Positions 1-8,237 of a DNA stretch of 64,000 nucleotides are shown here, piece by piece. Position 1 is the stretch's first letter. Every line of letters starts with the position of its first letter. Source of the stretch: Streptomyces mirabilis. Lineage in GTDB: Bacteria; Actinomycetota; Actinomycetes; Streptomycetales; Streptomycetaceae. Both the position numbers and the translations under genes were made by a program. The notes below the pieces were generated by a model. That model worked only from the letters and a program-made list of their open reading frames with translations. It did no database searches and was not told the DNA's origin. The stretch spans positions 3,844,001-3,908,000 of the forward strand of contig NZ_CP074102.1 of assembly GCF_018310535.1 (NCBI RefSeq), in the 5' to 3' direction.

Positions 1-563
1 GGACGCAGCGTCTTGGCGTCCAGCGCGTTGGCGCCGAGCAGCGGGAAGTGACACTGCTGCTCGAACTTGCGCAGGGTCTCGATGCCGTAGTTGAACTCGT
101 GGTTGCCGAGCGCGGCGGCGTCGTAGCGCATGTGGTTCATGGCCACGGCCATGGGGTGCACGGGGGCGCGCTTGCCCTTGGCGGCGACGATGGGGTCGAC
201 GCGGGCGTAGTAGTACGCCAGCGAGGTGCCCTGGATGATGTCACCGGCGTCGACGAGCAGGACGCGCTTCTCGCCCTTGGCGGCGCGCTGCTGCTTGATG
301 AGGGTGGCGACGCGGGCGACGCCCACGGAGTTGCCCTTGCTGTCCTTGTACGCCGCGTCCGTGTAGTAGTCCCAGTCGAAGACGTGACTGTGCAGGTCGG
401 TGGTGCCCAGGATGGAGAACGACCAGGTACGGGGTGCCTTCTCGGGCCTGTGGTCCGCGGCCTGGGCCGGGGTCGCGGCGACGGTCCCCGCGACCGTGAC
501 GGCCGCCCCGGTGACGGCCGACTTCTTCACGAACTCCCGGCGGTTCATGGGATTGACGGGCAT
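1..563 (-). CDS. 5'-nucleotidase / metallophosphoesterase, Tat-exported (partial)
   Basis: Partial gene; the window holds the first 187 codons and the rest lies before position 1. The start at 563 has an AGGAG about 7 bases upstream; an internal ATG at 548 is the alternative. The N-terminus carries a twin-arginine signal (NRREFVKKS, residues 7-15), a hydrophobic Ala/Val stretch and an AQA cleavage-like site near 36, so the enzyme is probably exported by Tat. Metal-ligand motifs of the two-metal phosphoesterase fold follow in order: DLHSH near 56, DAGD near 105 and GNHEF near 153. These are the hallmarks of the UshA/YfkN 5'-nucleotidase family, which dephosphorylates extracellular nucleotides or other phosphomonoesters. 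The C-terminal substrate domain is not visible, so exact specificity cannot be given. Confidence 0.88.
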   Translation of the reverse strand, partial: MPVNPMNRREFVKKSAVTGAAVTVAGTVAATPAQAADHRPEKAPRTWSFSILGTTDLHSHVFDWDYYTDAAYKDSKGNSVGVARVATLIKQQRAAKGEKRVLLVDAGDIIQGTSLAYYYARVDPIVAAKGKRAPVHPMAVAMNHMRYDAAALGNHEFNYGIETLRKFEQQCHFPLLGANALDAKTLR

Positions 564-791
564 ACGTGTCTCCTGGGACTGGCTGGGACTTGGCTGACGG
601 GAGCAACTGCGCGAGTCGTGCGGGGACTTCGAGCACTGCATGTGCGCTGGGTGCGCTACGTGCACACCGCGCACTCAGTGCACTACACGCGTAGATCGTC
701 GTCGCGTCCAGGCCGGTCGGGAACCAGGAACAGACCATGTCCAGGTCAATTAACGGTCAGCTTGCCCTGCCGGACGGTCACTTCGTGACAT

Positions 792-838
792 GACGACGCC
801 CCCGGATCGGCCGAAGCCGCACCGGGGGCGCCCTCGTC
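792..838 (-). terminator. Rho-independent-type hairpin after the cold-shock gene
   Basis: CGCCCCCGG (797-805) pairs with CCGGGGGCG (822-830), and flanking GACGA/TCGTC extends the stem across a bulge. It lies just beyond the stop of the leftward cold-shock gene and upstream of the 5'-nucleotidase start, as expected for a terminator separating them. There is no clear U-tract, which is common in Streptomyces. Confidence 0.6.
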
Positions 839-851
839 GGGGGACTGCGTC

Positions 852-1067
852 TCAGCCAGCGGCGACAATCCGGGTGGCCCGGTATTGATAACCGTCCTGG
901 TCGCCCTCTTCCCACTCCATGGTGACTTTCCGACCCGGCGTGAGAAAGCGGAAGCCGGACATCTCGATCACGGAGAAGTGCGCCCAGCAACCGCCCGGCG
1001 TCTCATCGGAATCGAGGACCCCCCAGCCCTCTTCGTCGTCCCATTCACGAACCGTCGCCAGCGTCAT
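852..1067 (-). CDS. Cold-shock-domain protein, small
   Basis: A 71-residue protein aligning by eye with the whole CspA fold: an N-terminal strand, an EEGWGVLDSDE stretch corresponding to the RNP1 region (KGFGFI in CspA), AHFSVIEMSGF corresponding to the RNP2 region (VFVHFSAI..GF), and a final strand ending TRIVAAG. CspA-type proteins bind single-stranded nucleic acid and act as RNA chaperones. The RNP motifs here are diverged: Trp and Val replace two of the usual aromatic positions, and the protein is acidic. RNA affinity may therefore differ from canonical Csp. It appears monocistronic with its own hairpin terminator at 792-838. Confidence 0.8.
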   Translation of the reverse strand: MTLATVREWDDEEGWGVLDSDETPGGCWAHFSVIEMSGFRFLTPGRKVTMEWEEGDQDGYQYRATRIVAAG

Positions 1068-1085
1068 GCGGAGATCCTACTTCCG

Positions 1086-1538
1086 CTATACGAGGGTGAC
1101 GATGAACGGGAAGTCGAGGTCGACCGTCCGCGTTCCGCGCGCGATGGGGAAGGTCTCGTGAATCTTCAGATCCCACTTGCAGGACGTCATGTGACCGCCC
1201 AGCGCCGAGGAGGCGTGGACGAAGTACCGCGGAGAGACGCCGGGGTGGCTGTCGTGAGCGACCCGGTGGCCGTTGCAGGTGAGGTTGGCGGTCTCGTTCA
1301 TGAGCCCGGTGGCGGGCGCCGCGGTGGCGGCGCTGAGCTGCCACCCCCACTGGAGCTTGCCGTTGCTGTACTTTATTTGAGCGCTGAAATTCCCCCGGGG
1401 GTCATTGCCGTTGTAGGACGGGTGCTGCGGAGTGAAAACGTGCTCCCCCGCGGCAGAGGACGGCGCGGAGCCGAGCCCCACGGCGAGTGCCGATACAGCG
1501 GCGAGAATCGCCGCCCGCTTCGCAATGCGCGAAAACAT
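1086..1538 (-). CDS. Small secreted protein of unknown function
   Basis: A 150-residue protein with a clear Sec signal peptide: FSRIAKR, a hydrophobic Ala/Leu/Val core, and a cleavage region around SSAAG near residue 30. The mature part is about 120 residues with two cysteines (LTCNGH and TSCKWD) that could form one disulfide, plus aromatic-rich beta-like segments. I recognise no enzyme motif. An AAAGAGG sequence precedes the ATG. It is transcribed alone on the left strand, with roughly 200 bases separating it from purA. Streptomyces encode many such extracellular orphans; no function is assigned. Confidence 0.72.
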   Translation of the reverse strand: MFSRIAKRAAILAAVSALAVGLGSAPSSAAGEHVFTPQHPSYNGNDPRGNFSAQIKYSNGKLQWGWQLSAATAAPATGLMNETANLTCNGHRVAHDSHPGVSPRYFVHASSALGGHMTSCKWDLKIHETFPIARGTRTVDLDFPFIVTLV

Positions 1539-1681
1539 GGTGAACCTCTTTCAGGTCAGTGGGTTCGCCTGCGAAGCTAATAGATCAAGAACGGCACTCA
1601 CAACGGACCTGGGGCAAAAAGCACATCAACTGACACGGTGTGATGAGACACGTGTCGGCGACACATCCCCCGGTGAACGCG

Positions 1682-1715
1682 GAGGCCGCCGCCCCCTGTT
1701 GGGGACGGCGGCCTC
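1682..1715 (-). terminator. purA terminator hairpin
   Basis: GAGGCCGCCG-CCCC is followed by a short loop and then GGGG-A-CGGCGGCCTC, giving a stem of about 14 base pairs. It starts about 26 bases past the purA stop codon on the purA-coding strand, so it is assigned as the purA terminator. Confidence 0.75.
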
Positions 1716-1740
1716 GAACTGTCCGATCGGTCCGAACGGA

Positions 1741-3024
1741 TCAGATGAACGAGTTGATCTCGATCGTCTCGTCGCGGCCCGGGCCGACGCCGATCGCGGA
1801 GATCTGGGCGCCGGACATGTCCTCCAGCGCCCTGACGTACGCCTGGGCGTTCTTCGGGAGGTCGGAGAAGGACTTCGCCTTGGTGATGTCCTCGGACCAG
1901 CCCGGGAGGTTCTCGTAGATCGGCTTCGCGTGGTGGAAGTCGGTCTGGGAGTACGGGAGTTCCTCGACGCGCTTGCCGTCGATCTCGTACGCCACGCAGA
2001 CCGGGATCTCCTCCCAGCCGGTCAGGACGTCCAGCTTGGTGAGGAAGAAGTCGGTCAGGCCGTTCACACGGGTCGCGTAGCGGGCGATGACCGCGTCGAA
2101 CCAGCCGCAGCGGCGGTCACGGCCGGTGGTGACACCGCGCTCGCCACCGATACGGCGCAGCGCTTCGCCGTCCTCGTCCAAGAGCTCGGTCGGGAACGGG
2201 CCCGAGCCGACACGGGTCGTGTACGCCTTGAGGATGCCGATGACCCGGCTGATCTTCGTCGGGCCGACGCCCGAACCGGTGCAGGCACCGCCGGCCGTCG
2301 GGTTCGACGACGTCACGAAGGGGTACGTGCCGTGGTCGATGTCGAGGAGCGTGCCCTGGCCGCCCTCGAAGAGCACGACCTTGTCCTGCTCCAGCGCCTG
2401 GTTCAGGATCAGGACCGTGTCCGCGACGTACGGCTTGAGCCGGTCCGCGTAGCCCAGCAGCTCCTCGACGACCTGCCCGGCTTCGATGGCACGGCGGTTG
2501 TAGAGCTTGGTCAGCAGCTGGTTCTTGACCTCGAGGGCCGCCTCGACCTTCTGGGTCAGGATCGACTCGTCGTAGAGGTCCTGGATACGGATGCCGACGC
2601 GGTTGATCTTGTCCGCGTAGGTGGGCCCGATGCCACGCCCGGTCGTGCCGATCTTCCGCTTCCCGAGGAAGCGCTCCGTCACCTTGTCGACGGTGACGTT
2701 GTACGGCGTGATGATGTGAGCGTTTCCGCTGATCAGAAGCTTGGAGGTGTCGACGCCGCGCTCGTTCAGTCCGTTCAGCTCGGAGAACAGGACCGACGGG
2801 TCGACGACGACTCCGTTTCCGATCACCGGAGTGCACTCCGGTGTGAGGATTCCGGAAGGGAGGAGGTGGAGGGCGTACTTCTGATCGCCCACGACTACCG
2901 TGTGGCCGGCGTTGTTGCCGCCCTGGTAGCGCACCACATAGTCCACGGATCCACCGAGCAGGTCGGTGGCCTTTCCCTTGCCTTCGTCACCCCACTGAGC
3001 ACCGAGCAGCACAAGTGCGGGCAC
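1741..3024 (-). CDS. purA: Adenylosuccinate synthetase
   Basis: Catalyses IMP + Asp + GTP to adenylosuccinate, the first committed step from IMP to AMP, in the cytosol. The 427-residue product has the family's usual length. The start is GTG at 3024, giving [18 protein letters not shown] lies about 8-14 bases upstream. Visible motifs are the GTP P-loop WGDEGKGK near residues 10-17, NNAGHT near 38, [14 protein letters not shown] near 130, [11 protein letters not shown] near 300 and [12 protein letters not shown]. Translation could be extended upstream in frame, but that would read through a highly structured leader, and the family start is the GTG chosen. The gene is monocistronic with a terminator at 1682-1715, and is preceded by a candidate regulatory RNA at 3046-3143. 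Confidence 0.97.
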   Translation of the reverse strand: MPALVLLGAQWGDEGKGKATDLLGGSVDYVVRYQGGNNAGHTVVVGDQKYALHLLPSGILTPECTPVIGNGVVVDPSVLFSELNGLNERGVDTSKLLISGNAHIITPYNVTVDKVTERFLGKRKIGTTGRGIGPTYADKINRVGIRIQDLYDESILTQKVEAALEVKNQLLTKLYNRRAIEAGQVVEELLGYADRLKPYVADTVLILNQALEQDKVVLFEGGQGTLLDIDHGTYPFVTSSNPTAGGACTGSGVGPTKISRVIGILKAYTTRVGSGPFPTELLDEDGEALRRIGGERGVTTGRDRRCGWFDAVIARYATRVNGLTDFFLTKLDVLTGWEEIPVCVAYEIDGKRVEELPYSQTDFHHAKPIYENLPGWSEDITKAKSFSDLPKNAQAYVRALEDMSGAQISAIGVGPGRDETIEINSFI

Positions 3025-3045
3025 AGGCGTACACCCCTTCCGGGC

Positions 3046-3143
3046 GGGGCATGTCCAAGGTCGGGGACGTACGCGGCTGGTTTTCGATACGGCTGCGTAC
3101 GCCGGCGACCTCCTTTGGCCGCGACCGTCGGACCGGATGCCCC
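3046..3143 (-). promoter_or_regulatory. Structured purA leader, candidate riboswitch/attenuator
   Basis: Read on the purA strand, four helices nest. The outer helix pairs GGGGCAT (3143-3137) with ATGCCCC (3052-3046). Next GTCC (3133-3130) pairs with GGAC (3056-3053), and GGTCG (3126-3122) with CGACC (3063-3059). The inner hairpin pairs CGTACGCAGC (3101-3092) with GCCGCGTACG (3077-3068) with one mismatch. An orphan AAAGGAGG sits in the internal loop without a start codon. The 3' strand of the outer helix (GCCCC) can instead pair with the GGGG of the purA ribosome-binding site at 3031-3044. That gives two mutually exclusive folds, one sequestering the RBS. The pairing is directly visible; switching is inference. 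Confidence 0.5.
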
Positions 3144-3155
3144 GGAATAGACGAA

Positions 3156-3183
3156 GCCCCTGGCGCAATAGCGCAAGGGGCTC
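3156..3183. other. Strong hairpin in the divergent purA / kinase-like interval
   Basis: AGCCCC-TGGCGC, a four-base loop and GCGC-AAGGGGCT form an imperfect inverted repeat of about 12 base pairs. It lies upstream of the purA leader and just before the rightward gene starting at 3216. It may be the 5' hairpin of the purA leader or a 5'-UTR stem of the divergent gene; it is not placed to terminate any annotated gene. Confidence 0.45.
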
Positions 3184-3215
3184 TTGCACAAAGATGCTAC
3201 CCGAGGAAGCGAGGC

Positions 3216-4175
3216 ATGACCGAGGTGGCGGCTTCCGACCAGCTCCTTGTGGTCATCGACCCGGTCGCCCGTTGGACGGACGGCGAGTCTGTACGGATCG
3301 CAAAAGACGTGCTCAGCGCGGGTGCGGCGACGAAAGTATGCCTGCCGGAAGGGCCCGAGGAATTTGCCCGGGCGCTGGCCCGGAGAGGTTCCCGGCGGCC
3401 GGTCGTGGTGGGCGACGACCGCGCCCTCTTGCGTGCTGTATCCCTTTTGCACCGACAACGGGAACTGGCCGGATGTGGGGTGTCATTGGTGCCGGTGGGG
3501 GGTGTGCTGTCGCTGGCGCGGGCGCTGGGGGTGCCCGTCGGGGCCGTCGCGGCGGCCCGGGCCGTGCTCGACGGGGTCGAGCGGCGGCTCGATCTGCTGG
3601 TCGACGAGAGTGACGGGGTGGTGTTGGGGGCGTTGCGGATTCCGCCGGTGGGGGCGGGTGGGGCGATGCGGGGTGCGGAGGAGATCGACGGGGCCGACGT
3701 GGGTGGTGTCGGCGGAGTCGGCGGTTTCGGTGGGTCTGGGGGCTCTGGGAGCTCTGGTGGTTTCGGGGGTTCCGGGGGTTTCGGCGGTGGGGCTTCCGGG
3801 CTCGGGGGGCATGCGTGGCTGCGGACCTGTCAGTCGCTGGTCCGTACGCTTGCGGCGCGGCCCGCGCGTGTGGCGTCCGTGCCGGGGCCCGGGCCTTCGC
3901 GGCTGCGGGTCGAGGTCGACGGGGTCACCTTGGTCGATCTGGACCAGCCGGTGGAGGCGGTGTCCGTGACGCCCGGCGTTGCCGGGGGTGCGGAGGTGGA
4001 GGTTCGGCCGGTTTCCGTGGGGGCGGAGGCGTCGCCGTTGCGGGTGGTGGGGCGGCGGGTGACTGTGTCCGGGGCGGACTTTCGGTATCGGGCGGATTCT
4101 GTGGTGTCCGGGCCTGTGCGGACGCGGACGTGGACGGTTCGGGAAGGGGGTTGGGGGCTTACGCTGCCGAGCTGA
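3216..4175 (+). CDS. Diacylglycerol-kinase-like protein with degenerate catalytic motif
   Basis: A 319-residue protein starting at ATG 3216 with GAGGAAGCGAGG upstream. The N-terminal 150 residues follow the diacylglycerol/lipid kinase catalytic fold: a Rossmann-like start (LLVVIDP), then [13 protein letters not shown] where kinases have GGDGT, then [16 protein letters not shown] where they have PLGTGND-ARALG-P. The C-terminal half has the beta-sandwich pattern ([18 protein letters not shown]). Thus the fold is recognisable, but the nucleotide-binding GGDGT and GTGND signatures are not intact. A Gly/Ser/Phe-rich low-complexity linker (about residues 165-197) separates the halves. In conserved actinobacterial synteny this gene sits beside purA. 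Its function is unknown and it may be non-catalytic. Confidence 0.7.
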   Translation: MTEVAASDQLLVVIDPVARWTDGESVRIAKDVLSAGAATKVCLPEGPEEFARALARRGSRRPVVVGDDRALLRAVSLLHRQRELAGCGVSLVPVGGVLSLARALGVPVGAVAAARAVLDGVERRLDLLVDESDGVVLGALRIPPVGAGGAMRGAEEIDGADVGGVGGVGGFGGSGGSGSSGGFGGSGGFGGGASGLGGHAWLRTCQSLVRTLAARPARVASVPGPGPSRLRVEVDGVTLVDLDQPVEAVSVTPGVAGGAEVEVRPVSVGAEASPLRVVGRRVTVSGADFRYRADSVVSGPVRTRTWTVREGGWGLTLPS

Positions 4176-4192
4176 GCCCCCGGGCGTTGCCG

Positions 4193-5056
4193 CTATGGCT
4201 GGGGCAGGGTCGGTGTGGACTCGTCCTTCAGGGATACGCCGGTGCGGCCGAGGTCGCGTGCCCTTCGCATCAGTGTCGCCAGCTTCGTCGCCGCGGCGGT
4301 GTGGGACAGGCCGAGGGGTGGGCGGATGTTGGAGAGGCAGTTGCGGTCGGCGTCGGTGGTGCGACCCGGGCGCGGGCCGTACGTGAGATACGCCCCGAGC
4401 GAGTCCGCGGCGGACATCCCGGGCCGCTCCCCGATGAGGACGACGGCCATCCCGGCCCCCAGCGCGTGCGCGATGTCGTCTCCGAGAGCCACCCGCGCCT
4501 GCTCGGCGAGCACGACGGGAGCGACGTGCCAGTCGGAGGGCAGCCGCTGTGTCGTCGCGCGCACGACGGCCGCGGCATGCTCGTGCACCGCCCGGCTGGA
4601 CAGCCCGTCGGCGACGACGAACACCACGTCCCAGCCGTCGCGGGGCAGGTGCGCCCGGTCCACGTCGTGGAGCCTGCGTCCGAGGTCGGGGCGCTGGAGA
4701 TAGGTGAGCCGGTCGGGGGCGGCGCTGCGCACCCGTATCGTCGGCACACCCGTCAGCGCGGACGCCACCACGTCCGGATCGAACGGCGAGTGCACCGCGT
4801 CCCGCGCGGCGGCGTGCGCGGCCTGCAGTTCGAGCCGGTGCCGCGTGGGCAACGCCGATCCGGCCCGCCCGAGCCCGATCCGGGCCTGGGTGTGCCGGCG
4901 CAGGGAGTTCCAGAGGGCGGTGTCCGACTCCCGGTCCACGACCGGAGCGACCGAAGCGACCGAAGCGACCGAAGCGATCGCTGCGGTCGAAGCAGTCGGG
5001 ACGGTCACCGTGTCGCCCAAGTCGGCGTCCACATGGATTAGTTGACGTTCCGTCAT
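4193..5056 (-). CDS. eutC: Ethanolamine ammonia-lyase small subunit
   Basis: With EutB it forms the adenosylcobalamin-dependent lyase converting ethanolamine to acetaldehyde and ammonia. The 287-residue product has the family signature near its C-terminus (LIGERPGMSAADSLGAYLTY and then NCLSNIRPPLGL). Start ATG 5056 overlaps the eutB stop by four bases (ATGA), giving tight translational coupling. The N-terminal linker contains SVASVASVA-type repeats encoded by an imperfect 9-base tandem repeat around 4944-4990, which is not typical of the family core. No microcompartment or EutA reactivase genes are nearby, so this is the simple two-gene form used by actinobacteria for nitrogen and carbon supply from phospholipid head groups. 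Confidence 0.95.
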   Translation of the reverse strand: MTERQLIHVDADLGDTVTVPTASTAAIASVASVASVAPVVDRESDTALWNSLRRHTQARIGLGRAGSALPTRHRLELQAAHAAARDAVHSPFDPDVVASALTGVPTIRVRSAAPDRLTYLQRPDLGRRLHDVDRAHLPRDGWDVVFVVADGLSSRAVHEHAAAVVRATTQRLPSDWHVAPVVLAEQARVALGDDIAHALGAGMAVVLIGERPGMSAADSLGAYLTYGPRPGRTTDADRNCLSNIRPPLGLSHTAAATKLATLMRRARDLGRTGVSLKDESTPTLPQP

Positions 5057-6447
5057 GCCGCCAGCCCCCGCCCGATCGCCGTCAGCGGATGGCCTGTACC
5101 CGCCACGTCCCGTATCCCGCCGCCGTCGTCCAGCAGACCGATCCGCTCCAGCCACGTCTCGAACTCCGGTGCCGGGCGCAGCCCGAGCACCTCGCGCAGG
5201 TACAACGCGTCGTGGTACGAGGCCGACTGGTAGTTGAGCATGATGTCGTCGCCTCCGGGGGTGCAGATCACGAAGGAGGCGCCGGCGACACCGAGCATGG
5301 TGAGCATCGTGGCGATGTCGTCGTCATCGGCGTCGGCGTGGTTGGTGTAACAGATGTCGAGGCCCATGGGCAGGCCGAGCAGTTTGCCGCAGAAGTGGTC
5401 CTCCAGGGCCGCGCGGAGGATCTGGCGGCCGTCGTAGAGGTACTCCGGGCCGATGAAGCCGACCACCGTGTTCACGAGCAGCGGGTCGTAGCGGCGGGCG
5501 ACCGCGTACGCCCGCGCCTCCACCGTCTGCTGGTCCACCCCGTGGTGCGCGTCGGCGGAGAGCGCGCTGCCCTGCCCCGTCTCGAAGTACAGGGCGTTGG
5601 AGCCGACCGTGCCCCTGTCCAGCGAGCGCGCCGCCTCGTACGCCTCGTCCAGGAGCCCCAGTGTGACCCCGAACGAGGCGTTGGCGGCCTGCGTACCGGC
5701 GATGGACTGGAAGACGAGGTCCACCGGGGCGCCGCGTTCCATCAGGTCGATGCTGGTGGTCACGTGGCACAGGACGCAGGACTGGGTGGGGATGGAGTAG
5801 CGGTCGATCACTCCCTCCAGGAGGTCCAGCAGGTCCCGTACCGCCTCGGGGCTGTCCGTGGCCGGGTTGATGCCGATCACCGCGTCGCCGGAGCCCAGGA
5901 GCAGGCCGTCCAGCAGGGCCGCCGCCACGCCCGCGGGGTCGTCGGTGGGGTGGTTGGGCTGGAGGCGGGTGGCCAGGCGGCCCGGGAGGCCGATCGTGGA
6001 GCGGAAGGCGGTGACCACCCGGACCTTGCGGGCGACCGCCACCAGATCCGCGTTGCCCATCAGTTTCGACACCGCGGCGACCATCTCCGGGGTCAGGCCG
6101 GGGGCGAGTGCGGCGAGTGTCGGCGCGTCCGCCGCCTCCGACAGCAGCCATTCGCGCAGCTCCCCCACCGTGAGGCCACAGACGGGGGCGAAGGCCGCCG
6201 CGTCGTGGCTGTCCATGATGAGGCGGGTCACGTCGTCGCTCTCGTACGGGATCACGGGCTCGGCGAGGAACCGTGCGAGCGGGACCTCGGCCAGCGCCCA
6301 CCGCGCGGCGACGCGTGCCTGCGCGGAGTCGGCGGCGAGCCCGGCGAGGCGGTCGCCTGAACGTTCGGGGCTCGCGGCGGCGAGCAGCCGCGCGAGGCCG
6401 GCGAAGGAGTGCGTCCGGCCGCCGAGGGTGGCGGAGTAGGTGCTCAT
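5053..6447 (-). CDS. eutB: Ethanolamine ammonia-lyase large subunit
   Basis: The catalytic heavy chain of ethanolamine ammonia-lyase, 464 residues, the normal length. It folds as a TIM barrel that holds substrate above cobalamin. Characteristic stretches are visible: SDDVTRLIMDSHD near residue 70, GINPATDSPEAV, the Cys-rich PTQSCVLCHVTTS, FQSIAGTQAANASFG, GQGSALSADAHHGVDQQT and LGLPMGLDICYTNHADADDD. It is the first gene of the eutBC operon, starting 215 bases from the divergent permease at 6663. This implies coordinate expression of uptake and breakdown of ethanolamine. Confidence 0.96.
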   Translation of the reverse strand: MSTYSATLGGRTHSFAGLARLLAAASPERSGDRLAGLAADSAQARVAARWALAEVPLARFLAEPVIPYESDDVTRLIMDSHDAAAFAPVCGLTVGELREWLLSEAADAPTLAALAPGLTPEMVAAVSKLMGNADLVAVARKVRVVTAFRSTIGLPGRLATRLQPNHPTDDPAGVAAALLDGLLLGSGDAVIGINPATDSPEAVRDLLDLLEGVIDRYSIPTQSCVLCHVTTSIDLMERGAPVDLVFQSIAGTQAANASFGVTLGLLDEAYEAARSLDRGTVGSNALYFETGQGSALSADAHHGVDQQTVEARAYAVARRYDPLLVNTVVGFIGPEYLYDGRQILRAALEDHFCGKLLGLPMGLDICYTNHADADDDDIATMLTMLGVAGASFVICTPGGDDIMLNYQSASYHDALYLREVLGLRPAPEFETWLERIGLLDDGGGIRDVAGTGHPLTAIGRGLAA

Positions 6448-6662
6448 GCCAGGGACCGTACGGAGGGGCGTCGGGCGCGGTCCACGGTCCGGCGGAGAGT
6501 TAACAAGGACGTTCGCTCCACCCGGACTTCTAAAGGTCTGGTTGACACATATTTAACGTCCCGACCCGTGACAGGACTCATTTCTCGTGCAGCATTCCGG
6601 TTCGTAATCCACTCCGCCGCACCGAGGGTGCGGACGGCGAGCGACACGGAAGGGGCCACTCG
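6448..6662. promoter_or_regulatory. Divergent control region, eutBC / permease
   Basis: This is an AT-rich interval by the standards of the window. It contains TTGACA at 6542-6547 and, just to its left, an imperfect dyad CCGGACTTCTAAAGGTCTGG (6522-6541) whose arms GAC-T..A-GTC resemble a bound-dimer site. The position between divergent functionally linked genes suggests a shared operator. No regulator gene is adjacent, and no defined factor can be named. Confidence 0.4.
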
Positions 6663-8183
6663 ATGGCAGTGCAAGAGGGCGTGGTCCCTGAGGCGGCGGG
6701 CACAGCGGAGACCCCCGGAGGCACAGTTCACCGGCTCAAGCCGAACGCGATCGGGCTGCTGGGCGTGGTCTTCATGGCCGTCGCCACCGCCGCCCCGATC
6801 ACCGCCATGACGGGCAACGTGCCCTTCATGGTCTCCGCCGGCAACGGCATCGGCGCCCCGGCGAGCTATCTCGTCGCAATGGTCGTCCTGGCGATCTTTG
6901 CGGTCGGCTTCACCTCGATGGCGAAGCACATCACCTCCACCGGCGCCTTCTACGGCTTCATCTCCTACGGTCTCGGCCGCACCGCGGGACTCGCCTCGGG
7001 ACTTCTCGCGACCTTCGCGTACGTCGTCTTCGAGCCGGCCCTGATCGGTATCTTCTCGACCTTCGCCACCGGAACCCTCAAGGACCAGACGGGACTTGAC
7101 GTGCCCTGGTGGGCGTTCGCGATCCTGATGCTCGCCGTCAACGCGACGGGCACGTGGTTCGGGGTGTCCGTCGCCGAGAAGCTGCTCGTCGTGCTGCTGG
7201 CCACCGAGGTGACGGTCCTGGCCGCCATGGCCGTCTCCGTCGCCCTGCACGGCGGCGGCCCGCACGGCTTCACCTTCGGCCCGGTCAACCCGGTCAACGC
7301 CTTCAAGGGGACCTCGGCGGGCCTCGGCCTCTTCTTCGCCTTCTGGTCGTGGGTCGGCTTCGAGTCCACGGCGATGTACGGCGAGGAGTCCCGCGACCCG
7401 AAGAAGATCATCCCCAAGGCGACGATGATCTCCGTACTGGGCGTCGGCGTCTTCTACGTCTTCGTCTCCTGGATGGCCATCATCGGCAACGGCGAGAGCG
7501 AGGCCGTCACGGCCGCCTCCTCCTCGAACCCGCTCGCCCTGTTCTTCAACCCCACCGAGCACTACGTCGGTCACTGGGCCGTCGACGTCATGCAGTGGCT
7601 GATGATCACCGGCTCGCTGGCCTGCGGCATGGCCTTCCACAACTGCGCCGCCCGTTACATGTACGCGCTGGGCCGCGAGGGCGTCCTCCCCTCGCTCCAG
7701 CGCACGATCGGCCGCACCCACCCCCAGCACGGCTCCCCGCACATCGCGGGCCTCGTCCAGACGGTCGTCAGCGCCGTCCTCATCGCCGCGTTCTGGCTCG
7801 CCGGCAAGGACCCGTACACCGGTACGTACGTCCTGCTCGCCATCCTCGGCACGATGGCCATCCTGGTGGTGCAGGCGGTCTGCTCCTTCGCGGTGCTGGC
7901 GTACTTCCGCAAGAACCACCCCGAGAGCAGGCACTGGTTCAGGACCTTCACCGCCCCGCTCGTCGGCGGCCTCGCGATGCTCGGCGTGGTCGTCCTGCTG
8001 GTGTCCAACATGGGCGCCGCGGCCGGCACGGAGTCCGGCTCCCTCGTGCTGAAGGCGACCCCCTGGATCGTCGCCCTGATCGCGGCGGGCGGCGTGGCGT
8101 ACGCGACGTACCTCAAGCGCCGCGCACCGCAGCGGTACGCCCTGCTCGGGCGGACGGTCCTGGAGGAGACCAAGGAGCGGTAG
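6663..8183 (+). CDS. APC-family permease, probable ethanolamine/amine importer
   Basis: A 506-residue integral membrane protein with about 12 hydrophobic segments. The first segment has the APC-superfamily signature (LLGVVFMAVATAAPITAMTG), and the sixth shows FAFWSWVGFESTAMYGEE followed by DPKKIIPKA, the typical loop of the amino-acid/polyamine antiporter group. The start ATG 6663 is preceded by GGAAGGGG at a good distance. It diverges from eutBC, so ethanolamine is the likely substrate. This is inferred from context; amino acids or other amines remain possible. Confidence 0.85.
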   Translation: MAVQEGVVPEAAGTAETPGGTVHRLKPNAIGLLGVVFMAVATAAPITAMTGNVPFMVSAGNGIGAPASYLVAMVVLAIFAVGFTSMAKHITSTGAFYGFISYGLGRTAGLASGLLATFAYVVFEPALIGIFSTFATGTLKDQTGLDVPWWAFAILMLAVNATGTWFGVSVAEKLLVVLLATEVTVLAAMAVSVALHGGGPHGFTFGPVNPVNAFKGTSAGLGLFFAFWSWVGFESTAMYGEESRDPKKIIPKATMISVLGVGVFYVFVSWMAIIGNGESEAVTAASSSNPLALFFNPTEHYVGHWAVDVMQWLMITGSLACGMAFHNCAARYMYALGREGVLPSLQRTIGRTHPQHGSPHIAGLVQTVVSAVLIAAFWLAGKDPYTGTYVLLAILGTMAILVVQAVCSFAVLAYFRKNHPESRHWFRTFTAPLVGGLAMLGVVVLLVSNMGAAAGTESGSLVLKATPWIVALIAAGGVAYATYLKRRAPQRYALLGRTVLEETKER

Positions 8184-8237
8184 CCGCTACGGACGCGGCC
8201 GGAGCGCCGCTTCACCCCGTTCCTTCGGCGAGGGCTC

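Noticed and set aside
48..788. 246-codon plus-strand frame
   Set aside because: It is the GC-rich shadow of the 5'-nucleotidase gene, rich in Val/Gly/Asp repeats, with no RBS; the minus strand carries metallophosphoesterase motifs.
1432..3150. 572-codon plus-strand frame opposite purA
   Set aside because: Antisense shadow of purA with arginine- and aspartate-rich composition; purA motifs are unambiguous on the other strand.
4193..6447. Bacterial microcompartment for ethanolamine
   Set aside because: Only eutB and eutC are present; no shell, eutA, eutD, eutE or eutG genes are in the window.
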